Origin: Winogradskyella endarachnes
Lineage (GTDB): Bacteria; Bacteroidota; Bacteroidia; Flavobacteriales; Flavobacteriaceae
Assembly: GCF_009741275.1 (NCBI RefSeq)
Contig: NZ_WOWS01000002.1
Span: 186,001-250,000 of the forward strand
Direction: 5' to 3'
Length of the DNA stretch: 64,000 nt
This document shows positions 44,309 to 52,549 of this stretch, piece after piece. The notes beneath the pieces were generated by a model, which saw only the letters and a list, made by a program, of their open reading frames with translations, had not been told where the DNA came from and did not search any database. Position 1 is the first letter of the stretch; every line of letters begins with the position of its first letter. A program made the position numbers and the translations under genes.

Positions 44309-45534
44309 TGGGTTTAAAACAAAATTTACATAATTTTAGACAAAAGAATAAAGATAAGAAGTGGTTGCCAGCATTTTCTGCAATACATACGTTTTTATTC
44401 TTACCTAATGAGACCACACATAATGGTACTCATATAAAAGCAGCCGATGATTTAAAGCGTACAATGAACACTGTTATTATGGCAATGGTTCCTTGTTTAA
44501 TATTTGGTATGTTTAATGCTGGGTATCAGCATCATCTTGCTTTTGGAGAAATTCAACAGGCTACAAATGGGTTTTTTAGCGCAGAATTTTGGACATTAGA
44601 TAATTTTCTAGTTGGTTTCTGGAAAGTAATTCCTCTAGTAATTGTATCTTACGTAGTAGGTTTAGCAATAGAGATTTTCTTTGCCGTTAAAAATAGTCAC
44701 GAAGTAGAAGAAGGGTATTTAGTAACAGGTATGTTAGTGCCTTTAATAGTACCAATAGATACACCATTATGGATGTTAGCCGTAGCAGTTGCTTTTGGTG
44801 TTGTTATAGGTAAAGAAGTTTTTGGAGGTACAGGGATGAATATTCTTAATCCTGCATTAACCATACGTGCATTTTTATTCTTCGCATATCCAACATGGAT
44901 GTCTGGAGATAAAGTATGGGTACATGGCGCAGTAGAGCAAGATCAATTAATTGCAGCAGGTCAAAATGTGGATGCTATTTCTGGTGAAACAATCTTAGGT
45001 AGTTTAGCACAAGGTAAAGCAGCAGGTTACGAGGTAATGGATATGTTTTATGGCTTAATTCCTGGTTCTGTTGGTGAAACATCTACCTTGTTAATACTAT
45101 TAGGTGCATTATTCTTAATCTTCACCAAAATTGGAAGTTGGAGAATTATGTTGTCATCTGTAGTGGGTGCTTTAGTAATGGGATTAATATTTAATGCTGT
45201 TGTAAGTTCTGGTTGGATTACTGAATCTAGCAAGTTTTACGGATTAATGAGTACAGAGTTTTGGCATCACTTACTAATTGGAGGTTTTGCTTTTGGTACT
45301 GTATTTATGGCTACTGATCCTGTGACAGCTTCGCAAACAACAAAAGGTAAATGGATATATGGTTTCTTAGTAGGGTTTATTTCTATAATGATTCGTGTAT
45401 TCAATCCGGCATATCCAGAAGGTGTAATGTTAGCTATATTATTAATGAATGTGTTTGCACCAACAATTGACCATTATGTGGTACAAGGAAATGTAAAGAA
45501 AAGAATGAAACGTTTAAAAGCTAAAGTTGCATAA
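44308..45534 (+). CDS. nqrB: Na+-translocating NADH:quinone reductase subunit B
   Basis: Integral membrane subunit of the NqrB/RnfD family, 408 residues with about ten hydrophobic segments. It carries one covalently bound FMN and riboflavin and lines the ion path. The candidate FMN-attachment motif is VDAISGETIL with Thr228, which fits the position known for Vibrio (Thr236). EVFGGTGMNILNPAL and FMATDPVTASQTTKGK are family signatures. The TAATG overlap with nqrA implies translational coupling. nqrC follows after two bases. Confidence 0.96.
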   Translation: MGLKQNLHNFRQKNKDKKWLPAFSAIHTFLFLPNETTHNGTHIKAADDLKRTMNTVIMAMVPCLIFGMFNAGYQHHLAFGEIQQATNGFFSAEFWTLDNFLVGFWKVIPLVIVSYVVGLAIEIFFAVKNSHEVEEGYLVTGMLVPLIVPIDTPLWMLAVAVAFGVVIGKEVFGGTGMNILNPALTIRAFLFFAYPTWMSGDKVWVHGAVEQDQLIAAGQNVDAISGETILGSLAQGKAAGYEVMDMFYGLIPGSVGETSTLLILLGALFLIFTKIGSWRIMLSSVVGALVMGLIFNAVVSSGWITESSKFYGLMSTEFWHHLLIGGFAFGTVFMATDPVTASQTTKGKWIYGFLVGFISIMIRVFNPAYPEGVMLAILLMNVFAPTIDHYVVQGNVKKRMKRLKAKVA

Positions 45535-45536
45535 CG

Positions 45537-46283
45537 ATGGAAAATAGAACAGATAAAAATTCATATACTATAATTTTTGCCATTGCGATGGTTTTAATAG
45601 TAGGTTCTTTATTAGCATTTACAGCAGCTTCATTAAAGCCTACAATTTCTGAAAATGAGCGAATGGAAAAGCAACAGAATATTCTGTATGCTATGGGAGT
45701 AAATGATAATGATGAAGGAAGTGCTACTTTTATATCAACAGATAAAGTTGCAGGAGAGTTTTCTAAATATATAAAGAAGCAAATTGTTATTGAAAATGGT
45801 AGCGCTACTGAAAATGATCAGGCTTATTTAATTGATGTGAAAAAGGAGCAAACAAAAGCTAAATCTGGCGGTACAAGAAGTTTACCTTTATTTATAGGTG
45901 AAAAGGATGGTAAAACATTTTATATAGCACCGATTAGAGGAAAAGGACTTTGGGATGCTATTTGGGCTTATGTTGCAATGGATGAAAATATGGTTGTACA
46001 AGGTGCTTATTTTGATCATAAAGGTGAAACACCAGGTTTAGGTGCAAACATTAAGCAACGTTTCTTTATGGACGATTTTATTGGAGAGCATTTATTAGAT
46101 GAATCTGGTAATTTTGCTGGTATTACAGTTGCTAAAGGAAATGCCGATCCAAAAAATTTAGATAAAACAGATAACGAAGTAGATGCCATTGCAGGTGCTA
46201 CTATTACAGGTGATGGTGTTACAGCAATGATTCGTAAGGATTTGAAGCTATACTGGCCTTATTTTAAAACTTTAAAAAAATAA
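45537..46283 (+). CDS. nqrC: Na+-translocating NADH:quinone reductase subunit C
   Basis: A 248-residue subunit with one N-terminal membrane helix (about 10-32) and a periplasmic FMN-binding domain. The covalent FMN site is in VDAIAGATITGDG (Thr222/Thr224), matching the D-x-x-(S/A)-G-A-T-x-T flavinylation motif recognised by ApbE. An apbE gene lies 5 kb downstream. The RGKGLWDAIWAYVA and HKGETPGLGANI segments are typical of NqrC/RnfG. Confidence 0.96.
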   Translation: MENRTDKNSYTIIFAIAMVLIVGSLLAFTAASLKPTISENERMEKQQNILYAMGVNDNDEGSATFISTDKVAGEFSKYIKKQIVIENGSATENDQAYLIDVKKEQTKAKSGGTRSLPLFIGEKDGKTFYIAPIRGKGLWDAIWAYVAMDENMVVQGAYFDHKGETPGLGANIKQRFFMDDFIGEHLLDESGNFAGITVAKGNADPKNLDKTDNEVDAIAGATITGDGVTAMIRKDLKLYWPYFKTLKK

Positions 46284-46286
46284 TTT

Positions 46287-46931
46287 ATGGGACTTTTATC
46301 AAAAAAAGACGCCAATTTAATATTAGATCCATTAGCAGATAATAATCCAATTACCATACAAGTACTGGGTATATGTTCTGCATTAGCAATTACAGCAGAG
46401 CTAAAAGCTTCTATTGTAATGGCAGTTTCGGTATTATTTGTTTTGGGTATAGGAAACGTAGTGATCTCTTTAATGAGAAATATTATTCCTTCAAAAATTA
46501 GAATTATTGTGCAACTAGTTGTTGTCGCTGCCTTAGTAATTATTGTTGATCAAGTTTTGAAAGCTTACGCCTATGAGCTAAGTAAAACACTTTCTGTATT
46601 TGTTGGATTAATTATTACCAACTGTATTATTATGGGACGTTTTGAAGCTTTTGCGTTAGGTAATGGACCTTGGAGATCCTTCTTAGATGGAATTGGAAAT
46701 GCTGCTGGTTACGGTTTAATACTTATAATAGTCGGATTTTTTAGAGAACTATTAGGTTCTGGTACATTATTAGGATTTAAAGTTTTAGGTGATCCAATAG
46801 AAAAAACAGGACTATATGCAATTGGTTATGAAAATAACGGTTTTATGTTATTATCACCTATGGCATTAATTGTTGTTGGTATCATAATTTGGATTCAAAG
46901 AAGTAGAAACAAAGCGTTAATAGAAGACTAA
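46287..46931 (+). CDS. nqrD: Na+-translocating NADH:quinone reductase subunit D
   Basis: A 214-residue membrane protein with six hydrophobic segments, homologous to RnfE and to the neighbouring NqrE. NPITIQVLGICSALAIT carries the cysteine that, with one from NqrE, holds the intramembrane iron centre. NCIIMGRFEAFA is the second family motif with the other cysteine. Three bases separate it from nqrC, but 73 unusual bases separate it from nqrE. Confidence 0.95.
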   Translation: MGLLSKKDANLILDPLADNNPITIQVLGICSALAITAELKASIVMAVSVLFVLGIGNVVISLMRNIIPSKIRIIVQLVVVAALVIIVDQVLKAYAYELSKTLSVFVGLIITNCIIMGRFEAFALGNGPWRSFLDGIGNAAGYGLILIIVGFFRELLGSGTLLGFKVLGDPIEKTGLYAIGYENNGFMLLSPMALIVVGIIIWIQRSRNKALIED

Positions 46932-47004
46932 AAAGTACGCAGTTTATAATCCCAGTAATCAGTAGTAACTGTGAATTGAGATTGAGACTGAAAACTAAAA
47001 GAAT
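46932..47004. repeat. degenerate CAGT-rich spacer between nqrD and nqrE
   Basis: Within an operon whose other junctions are 9 bases or fewer, this 73-base spacer contains CAGT at irregular intervals (for example CGCAGT, CCAGTAATCAGTAG) and then AGATTGAGACTGAAAACT. I recall similar CAGT/ACTG-rich stretches in other flavobacterial genomes, where they look like decayed minisatellites. Confidence 0.45.
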
Positions 47005-47742
47005 ATGGAACATATAGAATTATTTTTCAAATCAATATTTATAGACAACATGGTATTTGCAACATTCCTAGGAATGTGTTCTTACTTGGCGGTTTCTAAA
47101 AAAGTATCAACTGCTGTTGGTCTTGGTGCGGCTGTAATTTTTGTATTAGCAATTACAGTACCTTTAAACTGGCTATTAGATCAGTATTTATTGCAGCCAG
47201 GAGCATTATCATGGTTAGGTGATGAATATGCTAGTTATGATTTAAGCTTTTTATCTTTTATTATGTTTATTGCAACAATTGCTACAATGGTACAATTAGT
47301 TGAAATCATAGTAGAGAAATTTTCACCATCTTTATATAACTCATTAGGTATATTTTTACCATTAATTGCTGTGAACTGTGCTATTTTGGGAGGTTCATTA
47401 TTTATGCAATCTAGAGAAATAGCAACCTTAGGTTTAGCCTTGAATTACGGTATTGGTTCTGGTATTGGTTGGTTTTTAGCAATTTTAGCAATTGCTGCAA
47501 TTAGAGAAAAAATTAGATATAGTAATGTACCACCTGCACTTAGAGGTTTAGGTATTACTTTTATTATTACAGGGTTAATGGCCATAGGTTTTATGAGTTT
47601 TGGAGGAATGTTAACTGGTGGAGATGAAGAAGCTAAGCCAGAAGAAAATTCAGCTAAAATAGAAGTTATAAAAGAAGATATTAATAAAGAAGAAGCTCAT
47701 CTTAAGTCTGACTTAGAAATAGCTGAAAATACAAACAAGTAA
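47005..47742 (+). CDS. nqrE: Na+-translocating NADH:quinone reductase subunit E
   Basis: A membrane subunit homologous to NqrD with six hydrophobic segments. The metal cysteines are in [18 protein letters not shown] and [12 protein letters not shown]. At 245 residues it is about 45 longer than Vibrio NqrE (198). The extra C-terminus (about 205-245) is hydrophilic and rich in Glu and Lys ([14 protein letters not shown] and onward) and should lie outside the membrane. I think such tails are usual in Flavobacteria. nqrF begins nine bases after the stop when read from its ATG. Confidence 0.95.
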   Translation: MEHIELFFKSIFIDNMVFATFLGMCSYLAVSKKVSTAVGLGAAVIFVLAITVPLNWLLDQYLLQPGALSWLGDEYASYDLSFLSFIMFIATIATMVQLVEIIVEKFSPSLYNSLGIFLPLIAVNCAILGGSLFMQSREIATLGLALNYGIGSGIGWFLAILAIAAIREKIRYSNVPPALRGLGITFIITGLMAIGFMSFGGMLTGGDEEAKPEENSAKIEVIKEDINKEEAHLKSDLEIAENTNK

Positions 47743-47751
47743 TTGATTGAT

Positions 47752-49068
47752 ATGATTATATTAGCCGCAAGTACAATCGGTACTATAGTTGCAACAGTTG
47801 TCGCCTTTTTATTGGTAACACTATTGTTAGTAGCATTATTATTATTTGTAAAACAAAAATTATCACCATCTGGTCCTGTTACTATAAAAATTAACGGTGA
47901 AAGAGAATTAGAAGTTGCCTCTGGAGGTACATTATTAAGTACTTTAGGTAGCCAAAAGATATTTTTGCCATCTGCATGTGGTGGAGGTGGTACTTGTATT
48001 CAATGTGAATGTCATGTATTATCTGGTGGAGGAGAAGCACTACCAACAGAAACACCTCACTTTACTAGAAAAGAACTAGCACATGGAGCACGTTTATCTT
48101 GCCAAGTGAAAGTAAAACAGGATATGGAAATTACAATTCCTGAAGAAGTATTTGGTATTAAAAAATGGGAAGCTACTGTTGTTTCTAACTATAATGTTGC
48201 AACTTTTATTAAGGAATTTGTAGTTGAGATTCCTGAAGATATGAATTATAAGGCAGGTGGTTATATTCAAATTGAAATTCCTGAATGTGAGATTAAATAT
48301 TCAGATATGGATATTACGGCACATCCTGAAGATCATCCTGGAGAACCAAATAAGTTTGAGGCAGATTGGGATAAATTTGGTTTACGTCCTCTAGTAATGA
48401 AGAACGACGAATTAGTTGAAAGAGCTTATTCTATGGCTTCTTATCCAGCAGAAGGAAGAAAAATTATGCTAAATGTACGTGTTGCAACACCGCCTTTTGA
48501 TAGAGAAAAAGGTGGATGGATGGATGTTAATCCTGGCGTAGCATCGTCTTATATTTTTAACCAAAAGATTGGTGATAAAGTAACTATTTCGGGACCTTAT
48601 GGAGAATTCTTTATTAATGAGTCTGATTCTGAAATGTTATACGTTGGTGGTGGTGCTGGTATGGCTCCAATGCGTTCTCACTTATACCAATTATTTAGAA
48701 CCTTAAAAACAGGTCGTAAAGTAACGTATTGGTATGGTGGACGTTCTAAAGCAGAATTATTCTATATCCATTACTTTAGAGCCTTAGAAAAAGATTTCCC
48801 GAACTTTAAATTCTATATAGCCTTATCTGATCCAACAGAAGCTGATAATTGGAAATTAAAAGAAGATATTAACGATGAATCTGGAGATGGATTTACTGGG
48901 TTTATTCACCAAGTAGTGATTGACCAGTATTTATCTAAGCATGAAGCGCCAGAAGAAATTGAATTATATTTTTGTGGACCACCATTAATGAACCAGGCTG
49001 TTCAGAAAATGGGTGAAGATTTCGGTATTCCGGATGAGCACATTAGATTTGATGACTTTGGAGGTTAA
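47752..49068 (+). CDS. nqrF: Na+-translocating NADH:quinone reductase subunit F
   Basis: The NADH-oxidising entry subunit, 438 residues from the ATG at 47752 (the frame also opens with a TTG at 47743). One N-terminal membrane helix (about 2-34) is followed by a plant-type 2Fe-2S domain with cysteines 76, 82, 85 and 117 (spacing C-x5-C-x2-C), then an FAD domain with RAYSMASYP and an NADH domain with [12 protein letters not shown] and [11 protein letters not shown]. Last gene of the operon, followed by a strong terminator. Confidence 0.97.
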   Translation: MIILAASTIGTIVATVVAFLLVTLLLVALLLFVKQKLSPSGPVTIKINGERELEVASGGTLLSTLGSQKIFLPSACGGGGTCIQCECHVLSGGGEALPTETPHFTRKELAHGARLSCQVKVKQDMEITIPEEVFGIKKWEATVVSNYNVATFIKEFVVEIPEDMNYKAGGYIQIEIPECEIKYSDMDITAHPEDHPGEPNKFEADWDKFGLRPLVMKNDELVERAYSMASYPAEGRKIMLNVRVATPPFDREKGGWMDVNPGVASSYIFNQKIGDKVTISGPYGEFFINESDSEMLYVGGGAGMAPMRSHLYQLFRTLKTGRKVTYWYGGRSKAELFYIHYFRALEKDFPNFKFYIALSDPTEADNWKLKEDINDESGDGFTGFIHQVVIDQYLSKHEAPEEIELYFCGPPLMNQAVQKMGEDFGIPDEHIRFDDFGG

Positions 49069-49086
49069 TCTAAACCTTTTAAATAT

Positions 49087-49119
49087 AAAAAAGCCAACTC
49101 AATTAGAGTTGGCTTTTTT
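49087..49119. terminator. bidirectional terminator after nqrF
   Basis: A perfect 14-bp stem (49087-49100 with 49106-49119, core AAGCCAACTC) and 5-base loop, with A and T runs on either side, between nqrF and the convergent gene. Confidence 0.9.
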
Positions 49120-49145
49120 TATTAGATTCTGCCATGAGTTTTAAG

Positions 49146-49595
49146 TTATTCTTGGAATTGTAATTGTAATACAGGTTTTTCAAAATTAAATAGAACTGAG
49201 CAATCCATTACATTTTCTATGCCTTCTAGTTGGCATAGTATTTTTACAACTTCGCACAAACCTTCAAATAAAATGGAGTCATTAATTAAAGTTGGCTTAT
49301 ATAATCTGTTTTCTTTAGTAGTATAATATTGGCAACCTTTTAGAAACGTATGTTCTATAGTGAGTAACTCTATTGGTGAATAGCCATTAAATTTTCTTCC
49401 AAGATTTTGATGCACCATTCCAACGTAATTTAATTGTATTGAGCCATGTTTGTCTGTTAAGTGTTTCCAACGGTCACTATTATCTAAAATGTTGCCTACA
49501 GCACAAGCTTTACAATCATCAGGATTTAGTGTTTTATTGTGAAAAGCATTATAAAGTTTATTAATTGCATGATCAAAACGAATAGAGTTTGTCAT
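49146..49595 (-). CDS. conserved hypothetical protein beside nqrF
   Basis: A 149-residue soluble protein without a signal peptide or membrane span. The N-terminal half has a CxxC pair in PDDCKACAVGNIL (Cys28, Cys31) and another cysteine near 88, with several histidines, so metal binding is possible. Family members occur, as I recall, next to nqr operons in flavobacteria and are sometimes labelled NqrF in databases. It has no ferredoxin, FAD or NADH motif and is not NqrF. It is convergent with nqrF. Function unknown. Confidence 0.7.
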   Translation of the reverse strand: MTNSIRFDHAINKLYNAFHNKTLNPDDCKACAVGNILDNSDRWKHLTDKHGSIQLNYVGMVHQNLGRKFNGYSPIELLTIEHTFLKGCQYYTTKENRLYKPTLINDSILFEGLCEVVKILCQLEGIENVMDCSVLFNFEKPVLQLQFQE

Positions 49596-49635
49596 AATTT
49601 ATCTGTTATCATTTCAAGATAAAAGATATAAAAAA

Positions 49636-50016
49636 TTATTTATACTCCATAATTAAGAATACAGCTGTTGTATTACCAATGTTTAAAACTTCGTGTGTTG
49701 TTATCTCATCCTTTCTAAAACTGTAACCCGTTGGCACATTTACTTCTCTTGTGCCTGAGGTGTCGGTTATTCTAAATTTGCCACCAGATAGTGTGTAACC
49801 AAAATGAGGATTGTGGTAATGTTTCTCATGTCCTACATTGGGTTTAAAAGTACATTTAAGTACTCTGAGTTTTTGGTTTTCTTCAACAACTTCACATACA
49901 GCATCACCTTGCCAGCCGGCTTCTAATGGATCTGGTAATTTATTATTGTTCTGGCAACTTAGTAGTAGAATAGAAATGAGTATACAATTATAGTATAGTA
50001 GTGATTGGGTTTTCAT
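49636..50016 (-). CDS. cupin-domain lipoprotein
   Basis: A 126-residue lipoprotein with a signal peptide ending LLLSC (Cys21). The rest is a single small cupin barrel. Motif 1 reads NVGHEKHYHNPHFGYTLSGG, with three histidines placed for metal binding, and motif 2 THEVLNIGNTTAVF. Reaction unknown; many such proteins bind a metal without a known substrate. It is upstream of the 149-residue protein gene on the same strand, 40 bases away, and divergent from the DUF4846 gene. Confidence 0.78.
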   Translation of the reverse strand: MKTQSLLYYNCILISILLLSCQNNNKLPDPLEAGWQGDAVCEVVEENQKLRVLKCTFKPNVGHEKHYHNPHFGYTLSGGKFRITDTSGTREVNVPTGYSFRKDEITTHEVLNIGNTTAVFLIMEYK

Positions 50017-50120
50017 TATAAAATCAATTTGTGGTAAATTTAAGAACTATATAACAATTAGTGAGTTTATTCCGTTAAGTGACTGAATGTCTTTGTTCTA
50101 AAATTTGAAATTTAATCTTC

Positions 50121-50987
50121 ATGAAAAAAATATTACTTATTTTATTATCTCTATTTACAATTGTATTGTTAGCATATCAGTTTAAACCGGTGAAAAGAGT
50201 TGCGGAAACTGTAGTTTCAATAATTGAGACACCAGAATTATTAAATAAGGATAGTTTAACCATAAAAACAAGGGTTAATGTACCGGTTGGTTATAAACGC
50301 GTATTGTATGCAAAGGGTAGCTTTGAAGAATATCTAAGAAACTATAAATTAAAAACTTTTGGAAGTAAAATTATTAATTATGATGATACCAAATATTTCT
50401 GGCAACGCGGACATGTTGGTATTTTAGAAATACCTGTTCCTAAAAATGGCTTACAGCAATGTGCAGATGCATTAATTAGGGTACGTAGTGAATATCTTTG
50501 GGATCACAATAGAAAAGCCGAAATTGGTTTTAATTTTACGTCTGGTCACAATTGCTCATGGTTAAAATATGCCCAAGGTTATAGACCAAAGATAAAAGGT
50601 AATAAGGTTACATTTCATAAAACAGCTTCGGCTAATTCCTCCAAAGCAAACTTTTATAAATACTTAAATTTAATATATACGTACTCTGGGACTTTATCAC
50701 TCTACAATGAATTAAAATCTATTAAAGCTAAAGATTTAAAAATTGGAGATATGCTTATAAAAGGAGGAAGTCCAGGGCATATTGTAATGATTTGTGATGA
50801 AGCTGTAAATGAGAGAGGAGAAAAAATATTTTTACTTTTTCAAGGAAATACACCAGCTCAGAGTGTACATTTGGTTAAGAATTTAGAAGATTCTAACAAT
50901 TCTCCATGGTACAAATTAAAAGATGACGCAGCAATTTCTGTCTCTAATTACATGTTTGAAAGCGCCAAGTTTGTAAGATTTAAATAG
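50121..50987 (+). CDS. DUF4846-family exported protein
   Basis: A 288-residue protein with an N-terminal hydrophobic segment (3-20) that acts as signal peptide or anchor. The signature TRVNVPVGYKRVLYAKGSFEEYLR (residues about 50-73, here split across the conserved PxGYxR and SFxxYLR) and LQQCADALIRVRSEYLW place it in DUF4846, a family of unknown function in Bacteroidota. GDMLIKGGSPGHIVMI near 209-224 is the other conserved block. The gene is followed after 20 bases by the start of the next, from which it may run on. Confidence 0.8.
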   Translation: MKKILLILLSLFTIVLLAYQFKPVKRVAETVVSIIETPELLNKDSLTIKTRVNVPVGYKRVLYAKGSFEEYLRNYKLKTFGSKIINYDDTKYFWQRGHVGILEIPVPKNGLQQCADALIRVRSEYLWDHNRKAEIGFNFTSGHNCSWLKYAQGYRPKIKGNKVTFHKTASANSSKANFYKYLNLIYTYSGTLSLYNELKSIKAKDLKIGDMLIKGGSPGHIVMICDEAVNERGEKIFLLFQGNTPAQSVHLVKNLEDSNNSPWYKLKDDAAISVSNYMFESAKFVRFK

Positions 50988-50995
50988 CAACTTTG

Positions 50996-51003
50996 TATCT
51001 TTG
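50996..51003 (+). promoter_or_regulatory. -7 box TATCTTTG just upstream of the 51008 start
   Basis: Perfect TAnnTTTG match ending only four bases before the ATG at 51008. An upstream TTTG (50970-50973) is a possible -33 element with a 22-base gap. The transcript would start at or near the start codon, so the mRNA is probably leaderless. Confidence 0.6.
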
Positions 51004-51007
51004 TTTT

Positions 51008-51385
51008 ATGAGCAAACCATTGACACCTCAAGAAGTACATAATTTAGCAATGAACCATGTTGGTAAAGACCTAGAAGCGCGTGGTTTTGAATTTGTAGCC
51101 ATAAATAGTAAGCTTAAACGTCATCCACAATTTGTGTGTGTAGATAAAAATAACCAATACTTTTTTGTAGTAGTTAGAGCTGTGATATTACCAGAAAACC
51201 CTAATAATTATGACATTGTTTGGATGGAAACCTTTAAAAAACATGCTTACGAAAAAGATGCTAAGGTTTTATATGCAGGTGTAGGACTTGGAAATCCTAA
51301 TGGTGAAGATTTACCTCTATATTTAAACCAAGAGTATCTCATAGAGTACAATGGTGTACAAGTTATAGATATGAATTTAAATTAA
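51008..51385 (+). CDS. conserved hypothetical protein (Na+-translocating region)
   Basis: A 125-residue soluble protein, MSKPLTPQEVHNLAMNHVGKDLEARGF onward (residues 1-27 include a helical N-terminus), with a mixed alpha/beta pattern and no signal peptide. The order helix, strand (EFVAINSKL), strand (PQFVCVDK), strand (YFFVVVRAV) and helix is reminiscent of small restriction-nuclease-like folds, but no catalytic residues are evident. The frame is open from 50993 with a TTG. The ATG at 51008 is preferred because the TATCTTTG box would otherwise lie within the gene. Function unknown. apbE follows 51 bases later. Confidence 0.72.
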   Translation: MSKPLTPQEVHNLAMNHVGKDLEARGFEFVAINSKLKRHPQFVCVDKNNQYFFVVVRAVILPENPNNYDIVWMETFKKHAYEKDAKVLYAGVGLGNPNGEDLPLYLNQEYLIEYNGVQVIDMNLN

Positions 51386-51436
51386 TTTCTAATAATTTAC
51401 GTAGCAGGTTTATCTCAAGAATTTAATTTAAAACTT

Positions 51437-52408
51437 ATGAAAAAAATAATTTGTCTATATCTATTAGTTATAGCGTTTTCTTGTCAGCAAGAGCCAAAAA
51501 ATATAAAACTCACTGGTTCTGTTTTTGGGACCAATTATAATATTCAATATTTTTCTGATGAAACAGTTAATTATCAAAAACAGTTTGATAGTTTATTTGC
51601 AGTGGTCAACAGGTCGCTTTCTACTTATATAGAAGATTCGGATATATCTAAGCTTAATAGAAATGAATTAACCAAAGTAGATCAGCATTTTCAAAATGTA
51701 TTTAAAGCCTCCAAAATCATCTACAGAAAAACCGAAGGAGTGTTTGATCCAACTATTGGAAATGTTGTTAATGCTTGGAATTTTGGTGCAGAAAAGAACA
51801 AGTTTTTAACCGATAGTGTTACTATAGATAGTTTAATGCGATTTGTAGGTTTCAATAAAGTAGGGTTAGTTAATGGGCACATAAAAAAGCACAAAGAAAG
51901 TTACTTAGAGTTTAATGCCATAGCTAAAGGTTATGGTATTGATGTTATTGCTAATTTTTTAGAATCTAAAGGTATAACCGATTACTTAGTAGATATTGGA
52001 GGAGATTTAAGAACAGCTGGTGTAAATATTGAAAGTAAAAAAGGTTGGACAATAGGTATTGACGATCCTAATTTTGATGGGCAGCAAACCTACTCAAAAG
52101 TTTTAACCTTAAAAGATGAAAGTTTAGCAACATCTGGTACTTACAGAAAATTTAAAGTAGATGATAATGGTAATCGTTACGCACATATTATTAACACAAA
52201 AACAGGTTACCCTACTAAAACAAATATCCTCAGTGTATCGGTCATAGCACCAGATTGTATGACGGCAGATGGGTATGCTACAGCATTTCAAGCCATGGGT
52301 ATAGAAACTGTAAAGAGGTTCTTAAATTCACATCCAGAATTAAGGGTTTATTTCATTTATGAAGATGAGAATAGTGAGTTAAAAACACTTAGTTTAAATA
52401 GTTTTTAA
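51437..52408 (+). CDS. apbE: FAD:protein FMN transferase ApbE
   Basis: Transfers FMN from FAD to a threonine of target proteins outside the cytoplasm. Known targets include NqrB and NqrC, both encoded 3-7 kb upstream here, so this is very likely their maturation enzyme. The 323 residues begin with a lipoprotein signal peptide ending AFSC (Cys17). Then follow TYIEDSDISKLN, FDPTIGNVVNAWNFG, the FAD-binding NAIAKGYGIDVIA, DIGGDLRTAG, the TSGTYRKF segment, HIINTKTGYP and the Mg2+ site DGYATAFQAMG. Length is normal. Confidence 0.95.
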   Translation: MKKIICLYLLVIAFSCQQEPKNIKLTGSVFGTNYNIQYFSDETVNYQKQFDSLFAVVNRSLSTYIEDSDISKLNRNELTKVDQHFQNVFKASKIIYRKTEGVFDPTIGNVVNAWNFGAEKNKFLTDSVTIDSLMRFVGFNKVGLVNGHIKKHKESYLEFNAIAKGYGIDVIANFLESKGITDYLVDIGGDLRTAGVNIESKKGWTIGIDDPNFDGQQTYSKVLTLKDESLATSGTYRKFKVDDNGNRYAHIINTKTGYPTKTNILSVSVIAPDCMTADGYATAFQAMGIETVKRFLNSHPELRVYFIYEDENSELKTLSLNSF

Positions 52409-52549
52409 GAATAATAGAAAAAGTTTTAAATCAAAGGATTACATTATATCTATATTATTTGGTAAGGTGTCGAAAAAATTAATAAATAATTTTATTTTTT
52501 TATTAGTTTGAAAGTAACTAATTGAACACCAACCAATTCACCATTTATT

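Noticed and set aside
49146..49595. Calling the 149-residue protein NqrF
   Set aside because: It has no ferredoxin cysteine spacing, FAD or NADH motif; the true nqrF is at 47752-49068.
50553..50792. DUF4846 protein as an NlpC/P60 cysteine peptidase (Cys145 in HNCSWLKYA, His220 in SPGHIVMI)
   Set aside because: The order fits, but from memory other DUF4846 members have no cysteine at this position, so the match is probably accidental. An alignment would settle it.
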